64,000 nt of DNA from Cephaloticoccus primus (GCF_001580015.1 NZ_LSZQ01000030.1:1-64000), one strand, 5' to 3'. Positions 47,601-58,049 are shown, counted from the stretch's first letter. The notes: generated by a model from the sequence alone, not told the origin. Program-made: numbers and translations.

Positions 47601-47915
47601 ATGATCACAACACCAACAACACCCGACGCGCTCCCGGGACTGCGACGCAGCACCGACAATCCCAACCACCACCTGTGGAACAACCACGGGACCTGGTTCC
47701 TGCACTACACGACGCACCCCACGCCTTTCACCAAAGAGCGTATCCGGCGCTCACTGGGCACCAAAAGCCTCGAAACCGCGCGCGAACGGCGCGACGTGTT
47801 CTTCGCGCAGCTCTCGCGAGAGCTCACCTTGCGCGAGCAAAGCGCATTGGCCGTGTTTGAGCCCGCGCTGCCACACGGTTTCGACCTCGACAGCGAGCAG
47901 GAAAAGGCCGCCTGA
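47601..47915 (+). CDS. Small protein resembling an integrase Arm DNA-binding domain
   Basis: A 104-residue protein whose central part (NHHLWNNHGTWFLHYTTHPT, then KERIRRSLGTKSLETARERR) looks like the N-terminal Arm DNA-binding domain of tyrosine integrases, where the pattern W-x-V-x-Y ... R-x-S-L-G-T-x-x-x-E-A is common. There is no catalytic domain, and the C-terminus (DLDSEQEKAA) is complete. It stands alone, bounded by a terminator upstream and mosaic repeat copy 5 directly downstream. It could be a degenerate integrase leftover or a stand-alone DNA-binding protein. Similar small proteins may be frequent in this bacterial group, which I recall only loosely. Confidence 0.6.
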   Translation: MITTPTTPDALPGLRRSTDNPNHHLWNNHGTWFLHYTTHPTPFTKERIRRSLGTKSLETARERRDVFFAQLSRELTLREQSALAVFEPALPHGFDLDSEQEKAA

Positions 47916-47929
47916 GGTTCTGGCACGGG

Positions 47930-48320
47930 CAGACTCCCACTCCGCGTGGGGCGGGGGACGGTGACCACTTCCACTCAATTTGGGAATCGGCCCCGCCGCT
48001 ACGCGGCGGAACACGATTCCCAAATTAGCCTCCCTGTCGCTTCGCGACAGGGTCTTCGACCCTTTTTATGGGCGCGCCCTTGTTGGGCCGCGTCCGGCTA
48101 GCGTTTATTCGTTAACTCCAAAAATTGCCCAAACGGGTTACCCATCGGTTCTCCGTCCAAACGGAGGTCGGGCCCCTTCTACTGTGCCGCTTGTGTGTCG
48201 GGCCTTCTGCCCGACACACAAGCGGCACAGTAAGTGGGTGCAGCATGCGCGCAGCGGCAACGACGCTGCGGCCAAATAAAAGAGCCCGAGGCTCCCGCCC
48301 CACGCGTAGGGCCGCCCTCC
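47930..48320. repeat. Mosaic hairpin repeat, copy 5
   Basis: This copy fills the gap between the small integrase-like gene and the convergent SnoaL-like gene. Modules: GC-rich edge at 47935-47975; hairpin C at 47977-48026 (arms AATTTGGGAATCG); hairpin B at 48033-48051 (CCTGTCGC-TTC-GCGACAGG); module G at about 48052-48100 (TCTTCGACCCTTTTTATG); the core with CGTTAACTCC and TTGCCCAAACGGGTTACCC; a hairpin CTCCGT/ACGGAG at about 48151-48166; hairpin D at 48181-48231 with perfect 23-bp arms (starting ACTGTGCCGCTTGTGTG) and loop CTTCT; and edge E at about 48290-48310. Confidence 0.88.
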
Positions 48321-48338
48321 CGCTCCCAGGAGCCAAGG

Positions 48339-48842
48339 TCAGAACATGGTGTTCGAGTTGGCCGACTCCGCCGGGACGGGCTGGATCACATCCCAATGCT
48401 CGACGATGAGCCCGTCCTTCACGCGAAAAATATCGACCACGGCGACGCCGCGATCCGCAGGCCCGTTCGTCGAGTGGATGTGCAGGTAAACGAGGTCGCC
48501 ATCCGTCGCGCTGCGCACGATCCGTGCGCGCGATTGCGGGTTGTCCTTAAAAAACTGCGTGAAGTAGCCGACCACCGGCGCGCGGCCATCGGGCACCGTC
48601 GGGTTGTGCTGCCGGTAGTCTTCGGCGAGCAAGCGGGCGGCCTCAGCGGTCTGGTGCTCGTTGAAAAACTGCTCGTAAAACCGGAGCACGAGCGCGCGGT
48701 TCACCTCTTCGGCAGCGAAATCACGTGCCGAAACTGAGGCGTCAGATTTTTTGTCTGAGGTGAGCACCAAAAAGAAGCAAAGCTCGGCCGCGCAGAAAAA
48801 CAGTACGATGAGGAGGAGGATTTTTTTGGGGAAAGCATTCAT
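48339..48842 (-). CDS. Membrane-anchored SnoaL-like (NTF2-fold) protein
   Basis: An N-terminal hydrophobic segment (ILLLIVLFFCAAELCFFLVL) is followed by a SnoaL-like domain (LVLRFYEQFFNEHQTAEAAR, LLAEDYRQHNPTVPDGRAP, VVGYFTQFF, AVVDIFRVKDGLIVEHWDVI). This pattern (YRQHNP, then IVEHWDV) is shared by predicted SnoaL-like aldol-condensation proteins of unknown substrate. The domain would face the periplasm. It is a single gene between repeat copy 5 and gpsA. Confidence 0.8.
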   Translation of the reverse strand: MNAFPKKILLLIVLFFCAAELCFFLVLTSDKKSDASVSARDFAAEEVNRALVLRFYEQFFNEHQTAEAARLLAEDYRQHNPTVPDGRAPVVGYFTQFFKDNPQSRARIVRSATDGDLVYLHIHSTNGPADRGVAVVDIFRVKDGLIVEHWDVIQPVPAESANSNTMF

Positions 48843-48918
48843 GGGGAGGAAGTGAGGCGATAAGGTAGCAAAGAGACAAAGCCTTGGTCACCAGGACCGC
48901 GAATTTTTTGAGAAAAAC

Positions 48919-49992
48919 CTACGCGTCGCCGCCCTCCTGTTTGAGCTCGCGGGTCATGAGGGCGGAGAGGGCGGCAGCGGGCGCTTTGCCCTCAAAGAGG
49001 ATCGCGTACATCTCGCGCAAGATCGGCGCATCAATGCCACGCGCGGCGCAAAGCCCGGCAAAGGACTGCGTGGTTTTATAGCCCTCGACCACGCTGCGGC
49101 GCCCCGCGAGCAGATCGGCGGCGCGCGCGCCTGCGCCCAGTTGCTCGCCAAACTGGCGGTTGCGGCTCCACGCGCCGTGGCAGGTCGCCACCAGATCACC
49201 GAAACCGCTGAGCCCGTAAAAAGTCTCCGCCTGTGCGCCGAGGGCCACGCCCACGCGCAGCATCTCTGCCAGCGCACGGGTCAGCAGGGCGGCGCGCGCG
49301 TTATCGCCGAGGCGCAGCCCATCGCAGCAGCCCGCAGCAATGGCGTAGATATTCTTCAGGCAACCGCCGAGCTCGGCACCGACGAGGTCGGCACTCGTGT
49401 ACACGCGCAGACGCTCGCTGCTCAACGCGGCTTGCACCGGAGTGAGCGACTCACGCGTGGGCGCACAGGCCAGCAGCATCGCCGCAGGCTGCCCGCGCGC
49501 GACCTCCGCCGCATTGGTCGGGCCGGTCAATGCGCCCACCGTGCAATCGGGCAAGCACTCCGCGATCACTTCGCAAGGGCGCTTGTGACTGCCAACCTCA
49601 AGCCCCTTGGCGAGGCTGAGCACGAGCCGCGGCGGAGGAACCCCGGGCGCAGCTTGGAGCGGAGCGTCGCCGCCACTGCGCCCCGCTTCGCCACCCGATT
49701 GAGCCCTTGCCAGCGCGGCCCGCACTCGTTGCGCGGTTTCTCGCAAGGCCTGCGACGGGCAGGCGAGCAGCAGCACTTCGGCACCGGCCACAGCCGGGGC
49801 GAGCTCAGCCGTGACGCCCACGTTTTCCGGCAGAGCAATCCCCGGCAGGTAGTCCGCATTTTCGCGGCAACGCTGGAGCTGCTCAGCATGCTCGGCGCGA
49901 CGCGGCACGAGCTGCACAGCCTGCCCCGCTCGCGCCAGGTGAATCGCAAACGCCGTACCCCAAGCTCCTGCACCGATGACCGCAAAATTCAT
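48919..49992 (-). CDS. gpsA: Glycerol-3-phosphate dehydrogenase [NAD(P)+]
   Basis: This enzyme makes sn-glycerol 3-phosphate from dihydroxyacetone phosphate for phospholipid synthesis. The nucleotide-binding start MNFAVIGAGAWGTAFAIHLA sets the ATG at 49992. Later motifs are ENADYLPGIALPENV, SLAKGLE, ALTGPTNAAEVARG, LGGCLKNIYAIAAG with the catalytic Lys, DNARAALLTRALAEM and GLSGFGDLVATCHGAWSRNR. It is 357 residues long. An Arg/Gly-rich insertion (QSGGEAGRSGGDAPLQ) lies before SLAKG. A longer frame to 50250 has no homology features. Confidence 0.96.
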   Translation of the reverse strand: MNFAVIGAGAWGTAFAIHLARAGQAVQLVPRRAEHAEQLQRCRENADYLPGIALPENVGVTAELAPAVAGAEVLLLACPSQALRETAQRVRAALARAQSGGEAGRSGGDAPLQAAPGVPPPRLVLSLAKGLEVGSHKRPCEVIAECLPDCTVGALTGPTNAAEVARGQPAAMLLACAPTRESLTPVQAALSSERLRVYTSADLVGAELGGCLKNIYAIAAGCCDGLRLGDNARAALLTRALAEMLRVGVALGAQAETFYGLSGFGDLVATCHGAWSRNRQFGEQLGAGARAADLLAGRRSVVEGYKTTQSFAGLCAARGIDAPILREMYAILFEGKAPAAALSALMTRELKQEGGDA

Positions 49993-50208
49993 ACCGCAGG
50001 GCTTAAACAGGCTTTCGGCGCGGGGGCACGATTTTTCAGGATAATGATAAAAAGGCGGGCTTTTAACATTGCCGTCCCCCGGGCGCGTCCTAGCGCTTCT
50101 CACACTGTGTTGCGCGTCTTGATAAACCTCCTGCGACGACCGGCCATCCGGATGGGGCTGGCGCAGGATCGGCGGCGCGCGTTGCGCAACCCGGGCTTCG
50201 TAAGCTTC

Positions 50209-50361
50209 ATGGCGCAAAACAACCGGCAGCGCCCGGGCAACTACTCCCACGAGCGAATCGAGCGCACCCGCCGCTGGCTGCGCAATCTCGCCGTAACGGC
50301 CCTCGTGCTCGGCTGCGCCTGGATCGCCATCGAGAGTGCCAAGGCCCTCTCGGTATTCTGA
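50209..50361 (+). CDS. Possible small single-span membrane protein
   Basis: A 50-residue frame: a basic, polar start (MAQNNRQRPGNYSHERIERT), RRWLRN, and one hydrophobic helix (LAVTALVLGCAWIAIE). The layout is that of a real small membrane protein (positive-inside, single helix), and the codons fit the genome. The frame stays open upstream to an ATG at 50044, which is also possible. No clear ribosome site is seen. It is divergent from gpsA and convergent with the LEA14-like gene. No function can be given. Confidence 0.4.
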   Translation: MAQNNRQRPGNYSHERIERTRRWLRNLAVTALVLGCAWIAIESAKALSVF

Positions 50362-50398
50362 GGGCCAAGGGCTCTTTTAATTTAGTCAGCTCCCCTGC

Positions 50399-50884
50399 CT
50401 ATCTCAGCAGTGCGCTGATATCCACCTGGCCGCGTGATTGTACAGGGATCCGCTCGGACTCATTTCCCACGCGGTAGCGCACGGTGCTCACGAGCCGGTA
50501 CTCGACTATGCGCTCCCCGGCATCGGCGAGCTGGCGCAAGACCTGGGGTTTATCGATCTCGATAAACACTTCCCGATCCGTGTTCCCGGCCGGCGGGATC
50601 CCGAGAGCCTGAGTGTTGGTGCTCGCACCAATCAGGCTGCCATTGAGGTAGAGTTTGTGCGTGGTCTCAGCGAAAGCCACCGGCATGATGTTGTCGTTAA
50701 AGAAGCGCAGCGTCATCACCGCGCGCCTGTGGTTGCCTGTCGCCGTGCTCGCCGCAGTCGGCTGGATATCGTTTAGCGCAATCGCGATCCCGCTGATCTT
50801 GTAGCGCGTCTGGCAGCCACTGAAAACGAGGCAACCGAGGAGGGCGAAGATCGAGAGGAAACGCAGGGGACGCAGTAAAGTCAT
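50399..50884 (-). CDS. LEA14-like (WHy domain) lipoprotein
   Basis: The lipoprotein signal peptide has lipobox VFSGC (LSIFALLGCLVFSGCQTRYK). The mature part, about 140 residues, has a LEA type 2/WHy-like beta-sandwich pattern (ISGIAIALNDIQPT, VMTLRFFNDNIMPVAF, HKLYLNGSLIGAST, and a C-terminal YRLVSTVRYRVGNESE strand). Bacterial members are thought to be envelope stress or structural lipoproteins. ATG 50884 is preferred over an upstream in-frame codon at 50953, since it directly precedes the signal peptide. Confidence 0.72.
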   Translation of the reverse strand: MTLLRPLRFLSIFALLGCLVFSGCQTRYKISGIAIALNDIQPTAASTATGNHRRAVMTLRFFNDNIMPVAFAETTHKLYLNGSLIGASTNTQALGIPPAGNTDREVFIEIDKPQVLRQLADAGERIVEYRLVSTVRYRVGNESERIPVQSRGQVDISALLR

Positions 50885-50944
50885 GGCGCAAATCTCAAGT
50901 TCCACCGCCGCCCACGGCAAGAGGGCATTCGCGCTTTTCGCAGG

Positions 50945-51275
50945 GAAGGCCACTGCGCGTGGAGCGGTGGCGGGTCGCCACTTCCATTCAATTTGCGATT
51001 TTGCCCGTGCGCGGTGCGCCCGAACAAAATCGCAAATTTAAGGAACCTATCCCTGTCGCGTTGCGACAGGAGATGGAGCCAAAATTGCGGATGAGGCGCA
51101 TACCCATTTGGGCGCGCGAAAAAGTTGACGGGGTAAACTCCCGCCTGACCGAAGGTCAGGCTCATTCAACTGTGCGGCTTGTCTGTCGTGCGGAACGCAC
51201 GGCACGCAAGCCGCACAGTAAATGGCAGGGGACACCGTCCCCCGCCCCACGCGTAGTGGAGACTTCTACTCGTTT
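50945..51275. repeat. Mosaic hairpin repeat, copy 6
   Basis: This copy lies between the LEA14-like gene start and the sdhB end. Modules: GC-rich edge at 50950-50988; hairpin A at 50990-51038 (arms AATTTGCGATTTTG); hairpin B at 51052-51070 (CCTGTCGC-GTT-GCGACAGG); the core on the copy-2 strand (GATGAGGCGCATACCCATTT) near 51090; hairpin CCTGACC-GAA-GGTCAGG at 51144-51160; hairpin D at 51169-51219 (arms ACTGTGCGGCTTG, with a G-T wobble in the inner stem); and edge E at 51222-51260. Confidence 0.87.
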
Positions 51276-51282
51276 ATTATGC

Positions 51283-52101
<819 letters not shown>

Positions 52102-52181
52102 TGGAAGCGTGGGTTATTGGCAAAGAGAAGGAAGAACGGAGTGCGAGCAGTTGGGGCGCAGCGTAGTGAGCGGCGCGCGCG

Positions 52182-54167
52182 CTACTTGTAGGATCGCACG
52201 CTCATCTTGACGAATTCGTAGTTGAGCGGCTCGACATTGCGCAGCGGCTCCACGCCGTCGCCCTGGTACTCCCAGGCCGCGACATGGGCAAAGTTCTCGT
52301 CGTCGCGCAGGCACTCGCCGTCGGGATACTGGTACTCCTCGCGGAAGTGGCCGCCGCAGCTTTCCTCGCGGCTGAGCGCGTCGCGGCACATGAGCTCGCC
52401 GAGCTCCATGAAGTCGGCCACGCGGTTCGCGCGCTCCAGCGCCTGGTTCATGTTATCCGCCGAGCCCGGGACGTTTACGCCCGCCCAGAACTCTTCGCGC
52501 AGGGCCTGGATTTCTTCGATGCCTTTTTGGAGGCCCTCGCGCGTGCGGGCCATGCCGCAGCGCTTCCACATGATCAGGCCCAGCCGCTTGTGGTAGTGGT
52601 TCACCGGCTCCTTGCCCTTGACCGACATCAGGCGGCGGATGACCGCCTCGCTGCGCTCCTGCGCCTCGGCAAACTCGGGCGCATCGGTGGAGGGCTTGTT
52701 GTTCGGCTTCTGACCGGCGAGGTAGCCGTTGATCGTATTGGGCAAGACGAAGTAGCCGTCGGAGAGGCCCTGCATGAGCGCCGAGGCGCCGAGCCGGTTG
52801 GCGCCGTGATCGGAAAAGTTGGCCTCACCGAGGACGAAGAGTCCGGGCAGGTTGGACATCAAGTTGTAGTCCACCCACAGGCCGCCCATCGTGTAGTGCA
52901 CCGCCGGGTAGATGCGCATGGGCTGCTTGTAGGCATCCTCGTCGGTGATCTCCTTATAAATGTCGAAGAGGTTTCCATAGCGTTCCTTCACCGCGGCTTC
53001 GCCGAAATGGAGCACCTGCGCGGCCGTGGGACTCTCGATATTCGCACGCGCCGCCGCCTGGCGGCCGTAACGCTGGATCGCATCGGCAAAGTCGAGGTAC
53101 ACGCCAAGGCCCGACTCGCCGACGCCGCGCCCTTCGTCGCACATACGCATGGCCGCTCGCGAAGACACGTCGCGCGGGGCGAGGTTGCCGAATGAGGGAT
53201 AGATGCGCTCCAGATAGTAGTCGCGGTCTTCTTCGGGGATTTCGTTGGGGTTCTTTTTGCAGTCGGCGGCGTTTTTCGGAACCCAGATCCGGCCGTCGTT
53301 GCGCAGCGATTCCGACATCAGCGTGAGCTTCGACTGGTAGTCGCCCGAGACGGGGATGCAGGTCGGGTGGATCTGCGTGTAGCATGGATTCGCAAAGCAG
53401 GCGCCGCGCTTGTAGGCGCGCCAGATCGCGGTCGCATTTGAGCCGCGCGCGTAGGTCGAGAGGTTAAAGACATTTCCGTAGCCGCCCGTCGCCAGGACGA
53501 CCGCATCTCCCGAGTGGCGGTGAAACTTTCCGGTGACGAGGTCGCGCGTGATGACGCCCTTGGCGTGCCCGTCGATCACCACCAGATCGACCATCTCGTG
53601 CTGCGTAACGAGCTCGACTGCGCCCGCGCCGACCTGCTTCGAGAGCGCCGAGTAAGCGCCGAGCAAGAGCTGCTGCCCCGTCTGCCCGCGCGCGTAAAAC
53701 GTGCGCGAAACCTGCGCCCCGCCGAAGGAGCGGTTGGCGAGCAGCCCGCCGTACTCGCGCGCAAAGGGCACGCCTTGGGCGACGCATTGGTCAATGATGT
53801 TGACCGACACCTCCGCCAGCCGGTGCACGTTGGCCTCGCGCGCGCGGTAGTCCCCGCCCTTGATCGTGTCGTAGAAAAGCCGGTACACGCTGTCGCCATC
53901 GTTTTGGTAATTCTTGGCCGCGTTGATGCCGCCCTGCGCAGCGATCGAGTGCGCGCGGCGCGGGCTGTCGTGAAAGACGATGCACTTCACCCGGTAGCCG
54001 AGCTCCGAGAGCGTCGCCGCCGCCGAGGCACCCGCGAGCCCCGCACCGACGACGATGACCTCGTACTTCCGCTTGTTGGCGGGATTGACCAGCTTGCTGT
54101 TAAACTTGTGCTGGCTCCACTTTTCAGCGAGCGGGCCGGGCGGGATGTTGGAGTTGAGAGTAGCCAT
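52182..54167 (-). CDS. sdhA: Succinate dehydrogenase/fumarate reductase flavoprotein subunit
   Basis: This subunit holds covalent FAD and the dicarboxylate site. The FAD-binding start is [20 protein letters not shown]. The FAD-linking His region ([20 protein letters not shown]), the substrate-site [20 protein letters not shown] and the [40 protein letters not shown] segments are present. It is 661 residues long, the type seen with b558-family anchors (Bacteroidota, epsilon and delta groups) rather than the SdhABCD type. It lies 113 bp after sdhC and 80 bp before sdhB. Confidence 0.96.
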   Translation of the reverse strand: MATLNSNIPPGPLAEKWSQHKFNSKLVNPANKRKYEVIVVGAGLAGASAAATLSELGYRVKCIVFHDSPRRAHSIAAQGGINAAKNYQNDGDSVYRLFYDTIKGGDYRAREANVHRLAEVSVNIIDQCVAQGVPFAREYGGLLANRSFGGAQVSRTFYARGQTGQQLLLGAYSALSKQVGAGAVELVTQHEMVDLVVIDGHAKGVITRDLVTGKFHRHSGDAVVLATGGYGNVFNLSTYARGSNATAIWRAYKRGACFANPCYTQIHPTCIPVSGDYQSKLTLMSESLRNDGRIWVPKNAADCKKNPNEIPEEDRDYYLERIYPSFGNLAPRDVSSRAAMRMCDEGRGVGESGLGVYLDFADAIQRYGRQAAARANIESPTAAQVLHFGEAAVKERYGNLFDIYKEITDEDAYKQPMRIYPAVHYTMGGLWVDYNLMSNLPGLFVLGEANFSDHGANRLGASALMQGLSDGYFVLPNTINGYLAGQKPNNKPSTDAPEFAEAQERSEAVIRRLMSVKGKEPVNHYHKRLGLIMWKRCGMARTREGLQKGIEEIQALREEFWAGVNVPGSADNMNQALERANRVADFMELGELMCRDALSREESCGGHFREEYQYPDGECLRDDENFAHVAAWEYQGDGVEPLRNVEPLNYEFVKMSVRSYK

Positions 54168-54280
54168 GTGTCAGAACGAGGAAGGGGGGAGAAAGCGTAG
54201 TGTGATAAAAAGGATCGGCGGTCGCAGGCGTGTGAGGCGAAGGGCGCAACTGGCAGGTGGGAACGCGTAGAAATCTCCCT

Positions 54281-55099
54281 TCAGTCGTGCTGGGCCACCT
54301 GCGCGGAGGCGGGTGACGTTTGGGCAGTTGCGGCAGTGCCGCGCACATCGGCAGCCGGATGCGGCGCGAGCGCTCCCGTCAAAATCGCCCCGGGGATCGC
54401 GAGATTGCCGATGAAGTACAACAGGCAGATCAGCGCCACGACCTTGCGCAGCGCGCCCGCCCAAGTCTGCGAACGCAGCCCCAGTGTTTGGAAAAGGCTG
54501 TCGATCCCGTGCAGCAGGTGCAGCGAGAGCAGCCCCACCGCGACGATGTAGAAGAGCGAAACCGGCACGCTCTCGAAACCGCGGTAGACCATCAGGTAGA
54601 CGTTATCGACCTGCGTCCCCGCCGCCACGACCGGCAAGCCCATCACCGCATAATCCTGCTGCATCACGTAGGCGTGGGCACCTTTGAAATCGGCCGGATC
54701 GGTGATCCCCAGCGTGAAATGCGCGAGGTGGTACAGCACAAAGGCCAGCACCACGTAGCCCGTCAGCCGGATGTAGCGCGAGGCAAACGGCGCCCGCAGC
54801 CAGCTCTTCCCCGCCGCGTAAGCCTGCCCGCCGCGCGCGCGCTTGTTCTCAAGCGTCAGTACCGTCGCCGCCCAAACATGCACGCCCAGGCACGTGAGCA
54901 TCACCACGCGCACCGCCCACAGCATCGGCCCCGTGTGGTGCAAGAACTCCGCGTAGCCATTGAGCTTATCCGGATGGCTAAAAATTTGCAGATTGCCCAC
55001 CAAGTGCCCGATCGCAAAAGCGACCAGGACGATTCCGGAGAGGGCCATCAGGAATTTCCGGCCAATAGAAGAACGAAAGAGTGTAGCGAGCGGGCTCAT
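54281..55099 (-). CDS. sdhC: Succinate dehydrogenase cytochrome b558 subunit
   Basis: This single membrane anchor has five hydrophobic helices (SIGRKFLMALSGIVLVAFAI, then MLWAVRVVMLTCLGVHVWAA and others). Histidines in the helices (GHLVGNLQIF, HVWAATV, LYHLAHFTLG, LLSLHLLHGIDSLF) are suitable ligands for two hemes b. This matches the b558-type SdhC/FrdC that works with menaquinone, in keeping with the men genes here. The start is at MSPLATLFRSSIGRKF (ATG 55099). It is the first gene of the sdhCAB operon. A Pro/Ala-rich C-terminal tail of about 25 residues is an oddity. Confidence 0.92.
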   Translation of the reverse strand: MSPLATLFRSSIGRKFLMALSGIVLVAFAIGHLVGNLQIFSHPDKLNGYAEFLHHTGPMLWAVRVVMLTCLGVHVWAATVLTLENKRARGGQAYAAGKSWLRAPFASRYIRLTGYVVLAFVLYHLAHFTLGITDPADFKGAHAYVMQQDYAVMGLPVVAAGTQVDNVYLMVYRGFESVPVSLFYIVAVGLLSLHLLHGIDSLFQTLGLRSQTWAGALRKVVALICLLYFIGNLAIPGAILTGALAPHPAADVRGTAATAQTSPASAQVAQHD

Positions 55100-55364
55100 A
55101 AATCCAGGGGGCAAGAAGCAGGGGTGTTAATTCAGCCTGAGCCAAGGGCTAAGCCGCACCTTGCCGACCTGTAAAGCGGCATGACCTCTGTTGCGAACCG
55201 GTCTCGCAGTGTATTAGCTCACCTTACCCGCCAGAGAAGATAAACAGCGGTGAGGCACATGCCCGAGCGCGTACCCGCATGCCTCCGCGCATTCTCGCCT
55301 GCACAGCCGGCTAATGCGCAGCGGCCCTTCCCGCCACTGGCGGCGGGGCGGGGTAACGCACAGG

Positions 55365-56780
55365 CTAAGCGCGGACCGTTTTCAGCAGCGTAAACTTGCC
55401 GCTCGCAGTCGGCGCAAGTGTGCGACGGCGAAAGGCATTCACCCGCACGCCGCCGAGCAGCTTCGCAAGCGCCGCCTCCAGCTTGGCCGCCGGATAGCTC
55501 GCCTCGGCCACGTAATAAAAATCCCAGCGCGCCGGATTCCGCTGCACCAATTGGTAGTGCCAACACGCAAAATCGGGCGGCAGCGCGGCATCCACCTCGT
55601 ACACCGAAACCACCTCCCCGTCGGGGCGCAGATACAAGTCGCGCGCGCGCCCCAGCAGCCGGTAGCCACTCGGTAGCCGCCGCACCACATCGCCCGTGCG
55701 GTAGCGCAGCAGCGGCATCGCCTCACGCCCGCGAGTCGTCACGCAAATCTCGAAAAACTCACGCGACTCAGGCGAAGCCGGCGCTGCTGTCGTCACGGCT
55801 CCGGCAGCCTCGCCTTCATTTGCCGTCACGGCTTCGGCGACCTCTCCCGCGTTTGCCGCCCCACCCTGCGCGCCCGCATGCGCATCCGCGCCGCCCGCCG
55901 CAAAATCGTGCGGCACCAGCTCGATAAATGCATTCGCCTCGACTGGCTGCGCATTGTCGCAAAACGCCTCGCCCACGAACAAGTACCCCGCCTCTGTCGA
56001 GCCGTAGAGATCCACCTGCCGCGCCCCCGGGAAGGCCTCTGCCAACCGCGCGGCATGCTGCCGACTCGCCTTGCCGTAAGTCAGGATGATCACCCGCACA
56101 CTCGGCACGCTCACCCCGCGCCGCGCCACTGCGCGCGCCAGCAGCGACAAGTACACCGGCTCGCCCTCCAGCACCTCCGGCTTCGTCGCCTGCAGCTCCA
56201 GCACGATCCGGTCCCACTCGCTCTCGGGAAACGAAAACGGATCGCTCGATAAATTCAGGTAAACCGTCCCATCCACATAGCGGTTCGGAAACGGATGATC
56301 CTCGTAAGGGCACAGGTTGCTTGAGCAGCCCACCGGAGCCAACACGCACTTCCGGAACGGCCTCCCGACAAACTCGCGCAAAATCGGCGACGCCGCATAA
56401 GCCCGCCGCGTCTGCGCCTCCCACCAGCCCCGCTCCATGATCACCGTCATCGGCCGCTGCGTCGTGCCGCCCGTGCTCTCATACTCATAGCGACTCTCGC
56501 TCAAACCACGCTCGACCTCGGCATAGTTTTGAAAAAACGCCGGCGCACCACGCGTCACGATCTCCTCCTTCGACAAGGCCGGGATCTCCCGATAGCAGGC
56601 CCAGTGCAGCGGCTCGGCATGCAGCGGGAAACGCTCCTCATAGAGCGGGCTCCGCGCATAGATCTGGCGAATCTCCGCCTCCAACGCCTCCGGCAAACGC
56701 GTTGTCCCCCTCCCACCGCTCGCGCGACAATCGTCGCGCTCAGATACTAAAGCAGAATGGGCAAAAACAGGGGCAGTCAT
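55365..56780 (-). CDS. PaaK/CapK-like adenylate-forming ligase
   Basis: This belongs to the phenylacetate-CoA ligase-like branch of ANL enzymes. Recognisable are LPEALEAEIRQIYARSPLYEER at the start, the phosphate loop YEYESTGGTTQRPMTVIM, VILTYGKASRQHA, the adenine-site DLYGSTEAGYLF, and the hinge-region MPLLRYRTGDVVRRL with GRARDLYLRPDGEVVSVYEV. The central part has an Ala/Gly/Glu-rich insertion (DAHAGAQGGAANAGEVAEAV). It is 471 residues long. The substrate could be an aryl or fatty acid, or a polysaccharide precursor; the neighbours give no hint. Confidence 0.82.
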   Translation of the reverse strand: MTAPVFAHSALVSERDDCRASGGRGTTRLPEALEAEIRQIYARSPLYEERFPLHAEPLHWACYREIPALSKEEIVTRGAPAFFQNYAEVERGLSESRYEYESTGGTTQRPMTVIMERGWWEAQTRRAYAASPILREFVGRPFRKCVLAPVGCSSNLCPYEDHPFPNRYVDGTVYLNLSSDPFSFPESEWDRIVLELQATKPEVLEGEPVYLSLLARAVARRGVSVPSVRVIILTYGKASRQHAARLAEAFPGARQVDLYGSTEAGYLFVGEAFCDNAQPVEANAFIELVPHDFAAGGADAHAGAQGGAANAGEVAEAVTANEGEAAGAVTTAAPASPESREFFEICVTTRGREAMPLLRYRTGDVVRRLPSGYRLLGRARDLYLRPDGEVVSVYEVDAALPPDFACWHYQLVQRNPARWDFYYVAEASYPAAKLEAALAKLLGGVRVNAFRRRTLAPTASGKFTLLKTVRA

Positions 56781-56879
56781 CGGGAGGCCAGTTTACAGTA
56801 TCGCACAAGATCTCGGGAAAAGGGGCCGGAGAAAACCGCAGCACCCCAGCAAGTCAAATGTGACAACACAAGGCCCCTC

Positions 56880-57310
56880 TCCTTTCCCACTGCGCGTGGG
56901 GCGGCGGGCCGTGCCCGCTCCCATTTACTGTGCGGCTTGCGGGTTGTCCCTTCCGCACAACCCGCAAGCCGCACAGTTGAATCAAATCCCTGACCAGAGG
57001 TCGGGCGGTCGTTGACCAACTTTATGGGGGCGGCCTCGTTGGGCCGTGCTAGAACTGCGTTTACCGGTTAACCAACAAAATCGCCCAAATGGGTTCCCGC
57101 TTCATTCGCGCACGGGCTGAAGCACCTGACGAGCCGCCAGCGAGCGGCTCGCAAAATGGAACGGTCGAATACCGTGTCGCGAAGCGACAGGGGGAAGCTC
57201 CTTAAATTTGCGATTTTGGGCGGGAGGGCGGGCGCAAAGCGCACGAGGCAAAATCGCAAATTAATGGATGTGGCGACACGCCACCGCCGCCCTGCGCGCG
57301 GTGGAAAAAA
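56880..57310. repeat. Mosaic hairpin repeat, copy 7
   Basis: This copy fills the gap between the PaaK-like and LysM genes. Modules: GC-rich edge at 56887-56922; hairpin D at 56927-56977 with 21-bp arms (starting ACTGTGCGGCTTGCGGG); a small hairpin CTGACC-AGA-GGTCGG at about 56991-57005; module G at about 57005-57050; the core (TTACCGGTTAACC, CGCCCAAATGGGTTCCCGCT) at 57061-57115; an inverted second module G at about 57127-57168; a damaged hairpin B at 57173-57191; hairpin A at 57205-57262; and edge E at 57264-57303. It is the largest copy. Confidence 0.87.
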
Positions 57311-57329
57311 TAGGACCGCGACTGATCGG

Positions 57330-57896
57330 TCAGGGGCGCTTGAGCCGCTGGCCGACGCCCAGGCGATTCCAGTTCACATCCGGATTGGCCGCTTGGAGCG
57401 ACGCGAAGGAAATGCCCAACTCGCGCGCGATCCGCACCCCCGTGTCCCCGGATTTGACGACGTAATCGCCGCCCCCGCTCGCGGCCGCTTGTGCACCCGA
57501 AGCCGCAGCAGCGGCTCCAGTGTTGGCGGCTGCGTTTGCTGCCGGACGATTCGCCGCAGCAGTCGCCGCCGAGCGAGCACGCGGAGACTCCTCCAGCTTG
57601 GTGATCGCTCCGCGCAGATTCCCCAGCTCGGCGCCCACCTGATTAAAGGCATCCTGAGTCGAGCGCGTCAGCGCACCGATGTCGCGTGTCGCCTTCTCGC
57701 TCGCCGAAGTCGCCGTGCCCACCTGCGACTCGAAACTATCGAAACGCGCCATCTTTCCCTGATGCTCCGCAAGCGTGCGCTTCACATTGCCCAGAGAGAT
57801 AGCCGAGTAGCCGCCGAGCAGCAGCCCAATCACTCCCACAATAATTGCCCCGACGGGCAGCATGCTGTTGGGTTCGCGAGATCCGATAGTGTCCAT
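57330..57896 (-). CDS. Membrane-anchored LysM protein
   Basis: One transmembrane helix near the N-terminus (LPVGAIIVGVIGLLLGGYSA) is followed by a helical segment likely to form a coiled coil (about residues 35-105), an Ala-rich linker (RSAATAAANRPAANAAANTG) and a C-terminal LysM domain (YVVKSGDTGVRIARELGISF to LGVGQRLKRP). The protein would be anchored in the inner membrane and bind peptidoglycan in the periplasm. The plan parallels the secreted LysM protein at 3029-3601. It is 188 residues long. Confidence 0.85.
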   Translation of the reverse strand: MDTIGSREPNSMLPVGAIIVGVIGLLLGGYSAISLGNVKRTLAEHQGKMARFDSFESQVGTATSASEKATRDIGALTRSTQDAFNQVGAELGNLRGAITKLEESPRARSAATAAANRPAANAAANTGAAAAASGAQAAASGGGDYVVKSGDTGVRIARELGISFASLQAANPDVNWNRLGVGQRLKRP

Positions 57897-58049
57897 AGTT
57901 GGGAAAGTAAGGAAAGGTTCCGGCGAGAAAGACCAAGCCTATACCCACGCGCAAGAGCAGTCTTCACCCCACTTTCACTTTTCCCGTCCGACTCGGGCTC
58001 GTCCGCCCCTCCCCACTGAGGTCCTATCTCCCCTAACTCCTTGATAATC

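Noticed and set aside
49141-50208. Upstream part of a frame ending at 50361
   Set aside because: It is mostly antisense to gpsA; only the last 50 codons form a plausible small membrane protein.
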